Origin: an uncultured Chloroflexota bacterium
Lineage (GTDB): Bacteria > Chloroflexota > Anaerolineae > Anaerolineales > Villigracilaceae
Length of the DNA stretch: 36,078 bases
Assembly: GCA_900696595.1 (NCBI GenBank)
Contig: CAADGT010000160.1
Location: 1-36,078, forward strand
Direction: 5' to 3'
Shown here: positions 29,719-36,078 of the stretch, one piece after another
How the letters are laid out: the number at the start of each line of letters is the position of its first letter
Position numbering within the stretch: the stretch's first letter is position 1
Made by a program: the position numbers and the translations under genes
The notes under the pieces: generated by a model
Seen by the model: the letters and a program-made list of their open reading frames with translations, nothing else
The model's database searches: none
What the model was told of the DNA's origin: nothing

Positions 29719-29827
29719 CGCGCAGGCGCAAACTAAAGTTTGCGGCACGAATCGGGCGCAGGCGCAAACTAAAGTTTGCGGTACGAATCTCGCGCAGGCG
29801 CAACTAAAGTTTGCGGTACGAATCGGG
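29719..29827. repeat. Three tandem palindromic units, about 37 bp each
   Basis: Three units of GCGCAGGCGCAAACTAAAGTTTGCGG(C/T)ACGAATC type (written here as a pattern; the core is GCAAACTAAAGTTTGC) lie head to tail; the third has lost one A. The core arms GCAAACT/AGTTTGC are the same as in the array at 24121-24246. The array sits between the decayed toxin-antitoxin pair and the aminopeptidase promoter. No unique spacers are present. Confidence 0.85.
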
Positions 29828-29850
29828 CTATGGGTAAGCGTAGAAGCGGA

Positions 29851-29859
29851 TGATATAAT
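29851..29859 (+). promoter_or_regulatory. Extended -10 promoter of the aminopeptidase gene
   Basis: TGATATAAT combines a perfect TATAAT (29854-29859) with the TG of an extended -10. A recognisable -35 is missing, which extended -10 promoters tolerate. Transcription would start near 29866, leaving a short leader with an AGGAG site before the TTG start. Confidence 0.55.
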
Positions 29860-29888
29860 TCCGCCATTCCATTATCAGGAGTCCAGCC

Positions 29889-31013
29889 TTGACAGATATT
29901 CGCGTTTCAAGATATGCAAAAATTCTGGCGGAGCATTCCGCCCGCGTCAAACCCGGCGACCGCATCCTGCTCGAAGGCACAACCGCCGCGGAGCCGCTTT
30001 TGAAAGAATTATATATTCAGATTTTGGAGAAGGGCGGTCATCCGCATTTGATGATGGCGCTGCCCGGAACGATGCCGTTCAGCCAGGACGAACTTTACCT
30101 GACCTATGCCAACGACGCGCAGTTGGATTTTGTGCCGACTTTTTACAAACTGGCATACGAGCAGTTCGAGGGGCGCGTCCGGGTTCACTCGGCTACTAAC
30201 ACCAAAGGCGCGACCAATATTGACCCGGCGAAAGGCGCGCGCCGCGCCAGGGCGACCGGCGCGATCACAGACGCGCAATTCCGCCGCGGGGCAACCGGCG
30301 AATTCAAATGGTGCACCACGCTCTACCCCACCGAAGCCTACGCGCAGGATGCCGGGATGAGTTTGATGGAGTATGAAGATTTTGTCTTCGGCGCGGTTCA
30401 TGCTAATGAAGAAGACCCGATCTCGTTTTGGAAAAGTGTGAAGGAAAAACAACAAGCCGCCGTGGATTTCATGAAGGGGAAAAATCAAGTCGTCCTGCGC
30501 GGTCCGAACGTGGATTTGAGCCTCTCCATCAAGGGACGAACATTCATCAATTCCTACGGCACACATAACATGCCCGACGGCGAAATTTTCACCGGACCCG
30601 TCGAAGATTCCGTCAACGGCTGGGTCAAGTTCACCTATCCCGCCAATTACGGCGGCGCCAGCGTCGAAGGCGCCGAACTGACCTTCTCGAACGGACGCGT
30701 GACCAAAGCCGACGCCGAAAAAAATCTCAACTACCTGTTGCAGACGCTCGACAGCGACGGCGGCTCGCGTTATCTCGGCGAGTTCGCCATCGGCACGAAC
30801 TTCGACATTCAGAAATTCACCGGCAACATTCTATTTGACGAAAAGATCGGCGGTTCGTTTCACATGGCGCTCGGCAACGGCTACCCTGAAACCGGTTCGA
30901 AGAACAAAAGCGTCATCCACTGGGACATGATCTGCGACATGCGGACGGACTCGGAAATCCTTGTGGACGGCGAGTTGTTTTATAAGAATGGAAAGTTTGC
31001 GTTTGAGAAGTAG
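29889..31013 (+). CDS. M29-family metallo-aminopeptidase
   Basis: The 374-residue enzyme belongs to the thermophilic aminopeptidase family M29 (AmpS/aminopeptidase T type), a cytosolic dimetal enzyme that removes N-terminal residues from peptides. The metal and catalytic residues appear in EIFTGPVEDSVNG, LGEFAIGTN, GGSFHMALGNGYPETG and SVIHWDMICDM (Glu, Glu, His, His, Asp). The start is TTG at 29889 with AGGAG seven bases upstream; no ATG fits the conserved N-terminus. Length is slightly short of the 400-410 typical for the family but all motifs are present. Monocistronic. Confidence 0.92.
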   Translation: MTDIRVSRYAKILAEHSARVKPGDRILLEGTTAAEPLLKELYIQILEKGGHPHLMMALPGTMPFSQDELYLTYANDAQLDFVPTFYKLAYEQFEGRVRVHSATNTKGATNIDPAKGARRARATGAITDAQFRRGATGEFKWCTTLYPTEAYAQDAGMSLMEYEDFVFGAVHANEEDPISFWKSVKEKQQAAVDFMKGKNQVVLRGPNVDLSLSIKGRTFINSYGTHNMPDGEIFTGPVEDSVNGWVKFTYPANYGGASVEGAELTFSNGRVTKADAEKNLNYLLQTLDSDGGSRYLGEFAIGTNFDIQKFTGNILFDEKIGGSFHMALGNGYPETGSKNKSVIHWDMICDMRTDSEILVDGELFYKNGKFAFEK

Positions 31014-31025
31014 AAGCGCGAGGGG

Positions 31026-31073
31026 CAGGTTACGAGTTGCAGGTTACAAGTTGTAAGTTACAGGTTACGAGTC
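31026..31073. repeat. Degenerate heptad repeat
   Basis: About seven copies of a seven-base word related to CAGGTTA/CGAGTTG follow one another between the convergent aminopeptidase and phosphofructokinase genes. Similar seven-base-period repeats are found inside the bi-domain oxidoreductase gene at 27537-27570 and 27607-27675, suggesting a common intergenic microsatellite type in this genome. Confidence 0.6.
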
Positions 31074-31100
31074 ATGCGGGCGGGCGTGGCTCGTTTGTTT

Positions 31101-32186
31101 TTATTCATCCCCGAACGAAATGCCGATGTTACGGGCGGTGACGACGGCATCTCCGTTGACATCCACACGCTTGGGGACGGACAACGCTTCTTCCAAGGGG
31201 AGGCTTGTGATCTCACCCCGCTCCAACGCCACCATGCGGTCGAATCCGCCCTCCGCCGCGAGACGGACAGCCGCCGCGCCATAACGGGTCGCCAGCCAGC
31301 GATCGAAGGCGGTCGGCGTCCCGCCGCGCTGGACATGCCCCAGAACGGTCACGCGCGATTCAAACCCCTGTCTTTCAATATACTCCGCCACCCTCTGACC
31401 AATTCCGCCCAGCCGCGGCACATAGACCTCATCTCCCTGGCGCGAAAAGACCTGCGCCCCGCCCTCGGGCTTCGCGCCCTCCGAAACCGCCAGCAGGCTG
31501 AACTTGCGCCCCTTGGCGGCCCGCTCGTGAATTTTCTTCATCACACTCTCAAATTTGAAAGGGATTTCCGGGATGAGAATCACATCCGCGCCGCCGGAAA
31601 CGCCAGCATTCAAGGTAATGAACCCCGCGTCGCGCCCCATCAACTCGACGACCATCGCACGGTGATGCGACTCGGCCGTGGTCTGCAATCTATCCAACGC
31701 CTCAGTGGCGATATTTAACGCCGTGTCGAACCCAAAGGTGATCTCCGTGCCGCCGATATCGTTATCAATCGTCTTCGGCACGCCGATGACTGGGACCCCT
31801 TTCAGCGACAGTTCATGCGCAATGTGCAGAGTCCCATCTCCGCCGAGGACGAGAAGCGCGTCCAGCCCCTGCTCATTAATCCCCCGGACAATTTCATCCG
31901 AAACGTCAATCGTAATTTCCTTCCCGTCGCGGATCACCTTGCGCGCATAGGGGTTGCCGCGATTGGCCGCCCCGAGGATCGTCCCGCCGCGCGCAAGGAT
32001 GCCGCGCACCGCGTCCACATCCAACGGGATGACGCCGTTTTTCGGGTCGAGAAAGCCGTCGTACCCGTCCCGAATTCCCAGCGTCTGACAGTCATACACG
32101 TTAGAGGCAGTCCGCACCGCCGCGCGGATGACCGCGTTCAAACCGGGCGCATCGCCGCCGCCCGTAAGGATTCCGATTCGTTTCAT
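31101..32186 (-). CDS. pfkA: 6-phosphofructokinase
   Basis: The 361-residue glycolytic enzyme phosphorylates fructose 6-phosphate. Motifs are LTGGGDAPGLNAVIRAA (8-24), GGTILGAANRGNP, the nucleotide site GGDGTLHIAHE (115-125) and the catalytic PKTIDND (137-143). The pair G in GGDG and K in PKTIDND is the mixed signature: glycine as in ATP enzymes at the first site, lysine as in PPi enzymes at the second. ATP use is more likely, but the sequence does not prove it. ATG at 32186 has AGGAG seven bases upstream; a TTG one codon earlier is the alternative. Monocistronic, convergent with the aminopeptidase. Confidence 0.93.
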   Translation of the reverse strand: MKRIGILTGGGDAPGLNAVIRAAVRTASNVYDCQTLGIRDGYDGFLDPKNGVIPLDVDAVRGILARGGTILGAANRGNPYARKVIRDGKEITIDVSDEIVRGINEQGLDALLVLGGDGTLHIAHELSLKGVPVIGVPKTIDNDIGGTEITFGFDTALNIATEALDRLQTTAESHHRAMVVELMGRDAGFITLNAGVSGGADVILIPEIPFKFESVMKKIHERAAKGRKFSLLAVSEGAKPEGGAQVFSRQGDEVYVPRLGGIGQRVAEYIERQGFESRVTVLGHVQRGGTPTAFDRWLATRYGAAAVRLAAEGGFDRMVALERGEITSLPLEEALSVPKRVDVNGDAVVTARNIGISFGDE

Positions 32187-32218
32187 CAAGTTTCTCCTGA
32201 GTTCGAGTGGGAGCGCCC

Positions 32219-32331
32219 AAAGTTTGTCGGTTCGCGCGGGAATCGGCGGGCTGAGGCTTCGATGAATTCAGCGCAGGCGTCCTGCCTCAATTCATGAAAG
32301 TCCGGTAAATGAAAGTTCATCCACAAACTTT
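32219..32331. repeat. Palindromic element upstream of pfkA
   Basis: Outer arms AAAGTTTGT (32219-32227) and ACAAACTTT (32323-32331) enclose an inner stem of ATGAATT/AATTCAT (32262-32268, 32289-32295) and GCAGG/CCTGC (32273-32277, 32281-32285). The segment 32245-32299 shares the 'ggcgggct..cctgcctca.t.catgaaa' pattern with the element at 18301-18440. It lies just behind the pfkA ribosome site, so it may also contain the pfkA promoter, but no clear boxes are seen. Confidence 0.55.
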
Positions 32332-32347
32332 TAGCGCGTCTGTCCGA

Positions 32348-32460
32348 GTATGCACGCAAAACATGTCAGGCAGGTTGCTCCCTGCGCCGTCCCTGGCGCA
32401 GGATTCCCTCGTAACACGCCGCCGGGGACGGCGTGCCGCTGACAACCTTTGCGTGCATAC
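32348..32460. repeat. Cloverleaf-like palindrome with alternative pairing
   Basis: A perfect 13-bp outer stem (GTATGCACGCAAA at 32348-32360 with 32448-32460) encloses two perfect 7-bp hairpins: CTGCGCC/GGCGCAG (32382-32388, 32395-32401) and CACGCCG/CGGCGTG (32415-32421, 32429-32435). GCCGTCCC (32386-32393) in the first is also complementary over 8 bp to GGGACGGC (32425-32432) in the second, giving an exclusive alternative fold. It ends 40 bases before the promoter of the DUF2085 gene. It could be a structured RNA, a MITE-like element or a replication/transcription-stalling hairpin. Confidence 0.65.
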
Positions 32461-32499
32461 CTGTTCAAGTTGATGATAACAGACATTCTACAATCATCA

Positions 32500-32505
32500 T
32501 ATAAT
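32500..32505 (+). promoter_or_regulatory. -10 box of a probably leaderless gene (DUF2085)
   Basis: A perfect TATAAT ends nine bases before the ATG at 32514. Transcription would start at or within two bases of the ATG, and there is no ribosome binding site, so the message is probably leaderless. No good -35 is visible at the normal distance. Confidence 0.5.
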
Positions 32506-32513
32506 AGACGCAA

Positions 32514-33362
32514 ATGCAAACCGCCGCCTTCACCTCCAAATTAGTATCCTTCGCGCGCTGGTTCACCCCCCTCGCCGCGCTAGCCGCAGTCATCGCCTGG
32601 TTCGTCATCGCCCCCGCAGGCGCGCTCGGAAAAATGGACGCCATCGGCTATGCCGTCTGCCACCGCATAGACGCGCGCTCCCTGCAAATCAACGACCGCC
32701 AACTGCCGCTGTGCGTCCGCTGCACAGGCGAGTTTTATACCGCCGGGCTGGCGCTGGCCTTTCAAGCCTTCGTCAGCGGTAGAAAAAGCAAACTCCCCTC
32801 GCGCGGGATTTTGGCGGTTCTCTTCGCCTTCTTCGTCGCCTTCGGGGTGGACGGCTCAAACTCCTACCTTTACCTGCTCAAACAAACCGGCGGCGGAACC
32901 GGTCCGCTGGCGCAATTTCCAAACTTATACACCCCCAATCACATCCTGCGCCTCTTCACCGGAAGCGGCATGGGCATCGCGCTCGCCGCCATGTTGTACC
33001 CCGTCATCAACCAAACCTTGTGGAAGGAACTTGACGACCGCCCCGCCCTCGACTGGAAAAAATTCGGCATTCTCACAGCGGGCATCCTCTTCCTCAACCT
33101 GCTCATCCTGACCGACAGCCCGCTCATTCTGTATCCCATCGCCTACATCAGCGCGCTCGGAACGCTCTCCCTGCTGGTCCTCGTCTTCAGCCTGTTATGG
33201 ATCATTCTCATGAAGCAGGACAACACCTTCGAACATCCGCGCCAGTTATGGCTGGCTTTCGCCTCCGGCTTGACTTTGGCCTTGCTCCTCATCCTGGGCA
33301 TTGACCTCGCCCGATTAAGTTTCACCGGCACATGGAGCGGCTTCCCCGGTTTGTCGGGTTAA
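32514..33362 (+). CDS. DUF2085 integral membrane protein
   Basis: The 282-residue protein has the DUF2085 signature GYAVCHRIDARSLQ followed by LPLCVRCTGEFYTAG (about residues 42-75), with conserved cysteines that could bind metal or form disulfides. Around seven hydrophobic segments are spread through the chain, so it is a polytopic inner-membrane protein. The family has no established function. Preceded by a -10 box and no ribosome site; followed by a palindromic element and then another membrane protein, which has its own strong ribosome site. Confidence 0.88.
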   Translation: MQTAAFTSKLVSFARWFTPLAALAAVIAWFVIAPAGALGKMDAIGYAVCHRIDARSLQINDRQLPLCVRCTGEFYTAGLALAFQAFVSGRKSKLPSRGILAVLFAFFVAFGVDGSNSYLYLLKQTGGGTGPLAQFPNLYTPNHILRLFTGSGMGIALAAMLYPVINQTLWKELDDRPALDWKKFGILTAGILFLNLLILTDSPLILYPIAYISALGTLSLLVLVFSLLWIILMKQDNTFEHPRQLWLAFASGLTLALLLILGIDLARLSFTGTWSGFPGLSG

Positions 33363-33364
33363 TC

Positions 33365-33453
33365 ATGTCGTTGCGAAGAGTGAAACGACGAAGCAACCTC
33401 GCCAGTACAACCAGATTGCTTCGTCGGCAACGAACGCCTCCTCGCAATGACAT
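33365..33453. repeat. MITE/REP-like palindrome (TCATTGCGAGGAG type)
   Basis: Terminal arms ATGTCGTTGCGAAGAG (33365-33380) and 33438-33453 pair 14 of 16; inner arms CGACGAAGCAA (33386-33396) and TTGCTTCGTCG (33416-33426) pair perfectly. This is the widespread bacterial 'cattgcgaggag...gacgaagcaatc' intergenic repeat, known from many unrelated genomes. It lies two bases beyond the DUF2085 stop and could also act as a 3' hairpin. Confidence 0.8.
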
Positions 33454-33474
33454 ACGAACTCAAAGGAGAAAAAA

Positions 33475-34047
33475 ATGGAACTGTTACTCGGAATTTTCAC
33501 CGCCTTCGGGCTTTCCGCCAGCGCGGGACTCAACGCCTACATCCCGCTTCTGGTCGTCGGCGTCATTGCGCACTACTTCCCCGCCACCCTCAACCTCGCC
33601 GCCCCGTTTGACCTGCTCGCCAACACATGGATTCTCATCCTGCTCGGCGTGCTGGTCATCATCGAAATGGTCGCGGATAAAGTCCCGGCCGTCAACCACC
33701 TCAACGACCTGATCCAGACCATCGTCCGCCCTGTGGCGGGAGCCATCGCCTTCGCCGCCAGCGCCAACGTCATCACGGACGTGCATCCTGTTTTAGCCCT
33801 GGCGTGCGGCTTACTGGTTGCCGGGAGCGTTCACACCGTCAAAGCGGCGGCCGTGCGTCCCGCCGTCACCGCCACAACCGGCGGCGCGGGAAACATCCCC
33901 GTTTCCATCGCCGAAGACCTGCTGGCGGCCTTCACCTCCATCCTCGCCATCGTCATCCCGCTCATCGCCGGAATCCTGCTCGTGGTCCTGCTTTCGCTCA
34001 TCCTATGGTGGTGGATGGGCAGAAGACAAAAGTCCCAGCCCGCCTGA
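33475..34047 (+). CDS. DUF4126 membrane protein
   Basis: The 190-residue protein starts MELLLGIFTAFGLSASAGLN, followed by AYIPLLVVG, the DUF4126 N-terminal pattern. It has five or so hydrophobic segments and ends in a short basic tail, so it sits in the cytoplasmic membrane. Function is not established for the family. AAAGGAG lies seven bases before the ATG. It is in the same orientation as the DUF2085 gene and the small membrane peptide that follows. Confidence 0.88.
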   Translation: MELLLGIFTAFGLSASAGLNAYIPLLVVGVIAHYFPATLNLAAPFDLLANTWILILLGVLVIIEMVADKVPAVNHLNDLIQTIVRPVAGAIAFAASANVITDVHPVLALACGLLVAGSVHTVKAAAVRPAVTATTGGAGNIPVSIAEDLLAAFTSILAIVIPLIAGILLVVLLSLILWWWMGRRQKSQPA

Positions 34048-34102
34048 CTTCGTTTATAATGCGGCAGAGTGTTTTTTTCAATTCCAAACAAGGAGAGAGA
34101 TC

Positions 34103-34249
34103 ATGTCTGAAATGCCCGTTACCCCGTCCGATTCCCCCGCGCCGTCCAATAACCGCAACACCATCATCGCTGTTGTCGCCGTGATTGTACTGTGCTGTTG
34201 TTGCATCATCGGCTCCGGACTTGGCTATTACATCTGGACCAATTATTAG
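34103..34249 (+). CDS. 48-residue single-pass membrane peptide with a four-cysteine run
   Basis: ATG at 34103 has a strong AAGGAGAG six to eight bases upstream. The product has a polar, proline-rich N-terminus of about 22 residues and one hydrophobic segment, IIAVVAVIVLCCCCIIGSG, then a short aromatic tail ending WTNY. I do not recognise a named family; small proteins with a CCC run in the membrane segment do occur elsewhere and could be lipid-modified or redox-active. It ends 15 bases before a strong terminator, which supports expression. Confidence 0.7.
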   Translation: MSEMPVTPSDSPAPSNNRNTIIAVVAVIVLCCCCIIGSGLGYYIWTNY

Positions 34250-34255
34250 GCGCAA

Positions 34256-34291
34256 TTAAAAAAATCCCCCGCTCATGGCGGGGGATTTTTT
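34256..34291. terminator. Bidirectional intrinsic terminator
   Basis: TCCCCCGC (34265-34272) pairs perfectly with GCGGGGGA (34278-34285) across a five-base loop. Six T follow on the plus strand (34286-34291) and an A-run (34258-34264) gives a T-tract on the minus strand. It serves the small membrane peptide gene on the plus strand and the DUF402 gene on the minus strand, whose last codons and TGA lie within the hairpin. Confidence 0.93.
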
Positions 34292-34731
34292 GATTCAAAA
34301 TACCGCTCCAGTTCGCGCAGTCCCGCCCGCGCTTTTTGCTTCATCTCGTCGTCCAACCCCAGTCCCTCAAACTCGTCTTCGTCCAAAACCGTCCGCCTGC
34401 CGTCGGCGGAAACCCATAAATCCAGCGCGAGATCAACATAAGAAATCAAACCGTCTTCGATGAGGGCGGGCATGGCAATGTTGCAATACCAACCCTTCAA
34501 TGCGCCGTCGTCCCGATCATAAATCTCAAAAATATTGAACCACTTGTCGGCGTAGAACGTTTCCACAAAGCGGTCGTTGCGCTTCAAAACGATTCCCTGA
34601 AAAGGCATGTCGTCGCGGTTAAAGGGCGCCTCGACCGTGATCGAATTTTCATCCCGGCGCAATTCCGCGCCTTCATATTGCCAGATCGTCCCGCCCGCCG
34701 GATTCTTTTTTAAGATTTTCACAACAGGCAT
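34273..34731 (-). CDS. DUF402-family protein
   Basis: The 152-residue protein carries the DUF402 beta-barrel features QYEGAELRRDENSITVEAPF, ETFYADKWFNIFEIYDRDDG and KGWYCNIAMPALIEDGLISY, then DLALDLWVSADGR. Members act on nucleotide or phosphate-ester substrates; some relatives (FomD) are nucleotidyl hydrolases. The specific role here is unknown. The ATG at 34731 (MPVVKILKKN) matches the family start; an in-frame ATG at 34746 would add five residues. Either start overlaps the ABC ATPase gene end. The final codons form the left arm of the terminator hairpin. Confidence 0.85.
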   Translation of the reverse strand: MPVVKILKKNPAGGTIWQYEGAELRRDENSITVEAPFNRDDMPFQGIVLKRNDRFVETFYADKWFNIFEIYDRDDGALKGWYCNIAMPALIEDGLISYVDLALDLWVSADGRRTVLDEDEFEGLGLDDEMKQKARAGLRELERYFESKNPPP

Positions 34732-35729
34732 TTTACCCGAACCCATACCGTGACGATATCTCCAACGCGGGGCGAGTCTTTCATGTGGATGACAAGCCCG
34801 CCTCTGCCCTTGACCTGAAACTGATTCTGCTTAAAGAGAATATCCTCCACTGTAAGTTGAATCTGCTCTATGGACTCGTCCCCCCGCCGCTCTTCCAAAG
34901 GAGAGGGGGGCTGTTGTACTAGTAATTGAGTTTTATCTCCAACTTGCTTTTTACAATCAAGCGCAAACACGCCAAAAATTGTTTTGACTTTATTTTCAGC
35001 CACAACTTCCCCATCAATGACATTTCCAATACCAAGCAATTTCGCCACCGCCGCAGATTGCGGCGCGCGCCAAATCTCGGGCGGAGTCGCGTCGCGGACG
35101 ATTGTCCCTTCATGCAAAACCAAAATGCGATCCGCAACGGCGAAGGCTTCCTCCTGGTCGTGGGTGACATAGATGGCGGGGATTTTCGTTTGACGCAAAA
35201 TGGCGCGGAGTTCGCCCAGCAGGTCTTCTTTCAACGCCCTGTCCAATGCGCCGAGCGGTTCATCGAACATCAGCAGGCGCGGGCTGGGCGCAAGGGCGCG
35301 GGCAAGGGCGACGCGCTGTTGTTCGCCGCCGGAGAGGTCGGTCACTCGGCGAGAGTCAAAGCCGGAGAGGTCGAATTGCTTCAGCAAGGCAGAGACACGC
35401 TGTTTGATTTCATCCGCAGGGATGTTGCGCATTTTCAAACCGAAGGCGATGTTGTCAAAAACGTTCAGGTGAGGAAAAAGCCCATAGTCCTGGAAGACCA
35501 AGCCAAAGTCGCGGAGGTGAGGCGGAGTCTGGGCGAGGTCAAGGCTGTTTAGCAGAATCGCTCCACGGTCGGGAACATCCAACCCGGCGATCATCCTCAA
35601 AATTGTGCTTTTGCCGCTGCCCGATGCGCCGAGCAGACAAATCGTTTCGCCTTGTGATACGGTGAAGGAAATGTCATTGAGTAACGGCTTGCCTTCGTAG
35701 GATTTGACGACGTCCCGAAGTTCGAGCAT
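34719..35729 (-). CDS. ABC transporter ATPase of the iron/thiamine/polyamine type
   Basis: The 336-residue ATPase has Walker A LLGASGSGKST (33-43), Q-loop VFQDYGLFPHL, signature DLSGGEQQRVALARAL, Walker B LLMFDEPLGALD and H-loop YVTHDQEEA, followed by a C-terminal TOBE-like regulatory domain (from about 235). It belongs to the FbpC/PotA/ThiQ group. Its ATG overlaps the permease stop (TAATG). The substrate cannot be read from the ATPase; the binding protein would lie beyond the right edge. Confidence 0.93.
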   Translation of the reverse strand: MLELRDVVKSYEGKPLLNDISFTVSQGETICLLGASGSGKSTILRMIAGLDVPDRGAILLNSLDLAQTPPHLRDFGLVFQDYGLFPHLNVFDNIAFGLKMRNIPADEIKQRVSALLKQFDLSGFDSRRVTDLSGGEQQRVALARALAPSPRLLMFDEPLGALDRALKEDLLGELRAILRQTKIPAIYVTHDQEEAFAVADRILVLHEGTIVRDATPPEIWRAPQSAAVAKLLGIGNVIDGEVVAENKVKTIFGVFALDCKKQVGDKTQLLVQQPPSPLEERRGDESIEQIQLTVEDILFKQNQFQVKGRGGLVIHMKDSPRVGDIVTVWVRVKCLL

Positions 35730-36078
35730 TAGAGTTCTCCGGCGTTGTTGAAACGCAATTTTTCGATGAGCAAAATGCTGAGCGTGGTCAGCGCCATGAG
35801 AACGGTTGCCATCGCCATGGCTTGACCGTAGTTAAGACCGCCCGGCTGGGCGAGGAAGCGCGAGATGGCGATGGGGATGGTGGGATATTCGGGGCGGGTG
35901 ATGAGCAGGGTCGCGCCGAATTCGCCGAGCGAGACGGTGAAGGCGAAGGTGGCGGCGCTGAGTGTGGCGCGCGAGAGGATGGGGAAGTCTATCATTTGCC
36001 AGACGCGCAGGGGCGATGCGCCGAGAGTGGATGCGGCTTGGCGCAGTCTTTCAGGAATGGAGGCGAGCGCGGGTTGCA
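35729..36078 (-). CDS. ABC transporter permease, C-terminal part (FbpB/ThiP type), 5' end outside window
   Basis: The open frame runs in from the right edge and ends at TAA 35729-35731. It includes the EAA-type loop [18 protein letters not shown], where the ATPase docks, then [20 protein letters not shown] and two or three membrane segments. FbpB/ThiP-like permeases often have two such units in one chain; only the last is seen here. The stop overlaps the ATPase start, so both proteins come from one operon. Confidence 0.9.
   Translation of the reverse strand, partial: QPALASIPERLRQAASTLGASPLRVWQMIDFPILSRATLSAATFAFTVSLGEFGATLLITRPEYPTIPIAISRFLAQPGGLNYGQAMAMATVLMALTTLSILLIEKLRFNNAGEL

Overview
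The window is about 58-60% GC by eye and reads as a chromosomal segment of an uncultured-type Chloroflexota bacterium, most likely class Anaerolineae. That placement is inference. It rests on the gene families (DUF2085 and DUF4126 membrane proteins, M29 aminopeptidase, bi-domain sugar-type oxidoreductase, TrpB2) and on palindromic and heptad repeats in most non-operonic gaps. No rRNA, tRNA, CRISPR array, phage gene or transposase was found.

Bases 1-25,470 are almost entirely minus-strand catabolic genes. In transcription order: a CaiB-type CoA-transferase, FdrA, a nitrilase-type amidohydrolase, a DUF1116 protein (YlbE), a tandem cyclase-family hydrolase, a three-subunit molybdenum hydroxylase (M-S-L) with its CoxG helper; then, from a separate strong promoter near 14,080, a BMP-lipoprotein ABC importer, a second cyclase-family hydrolase, a thiolase-fold protein without the usual cysteine, its DUF35 partner and a DUF2877 protein (YlbF). 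FdrA, YlbE and YlbF are homologues of the three E. coli proteins assigned to oxamate carbamoyltransferase (AllFGH). Divergent to this block, on the plus strand, is xdhC, a molybdenum-enzyme maturation factor. The set looks like a pathway for an N-heterocycle containing an N-C(=O)-N unit: import, hydroxylation, ring opening, amide hydrolysis, carbamoyl transfer to phosphate, CoA activation and C-C cleavage. The substrate is not identifiable from sequence alone; pyrimidine, purine or hydantoin-like ureides are the natural candidates. No carbamate kinase is in the window.

Bases 1-5,585 hold a second group: TrpB2 with its own promoter and a 440-base leader that looks like an attenuator, then indolepyruvate:ferredoxin oxidoreductase (iorA, iorB), then the FAD subunit of a second molybdenum hydroxylase running off the left edge.

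From 26,760 rightwards the genes are unrelated to the pathway: a bi-domain oxidoreductase carrying repeat-derived peptide segments, a decayed Phd/PIN toxin-antitoxin pair, an M29 aminopeptidase, 6-phosphofructokinase, DUF2085 and DUF4126 membrane proteins, a 48-residue membrane peptide, a DUF402 protein, and an ABC transporter ATPase and permease cut by the right edge. Palindromic repeat elements occupy most gaps here and several in the left part.
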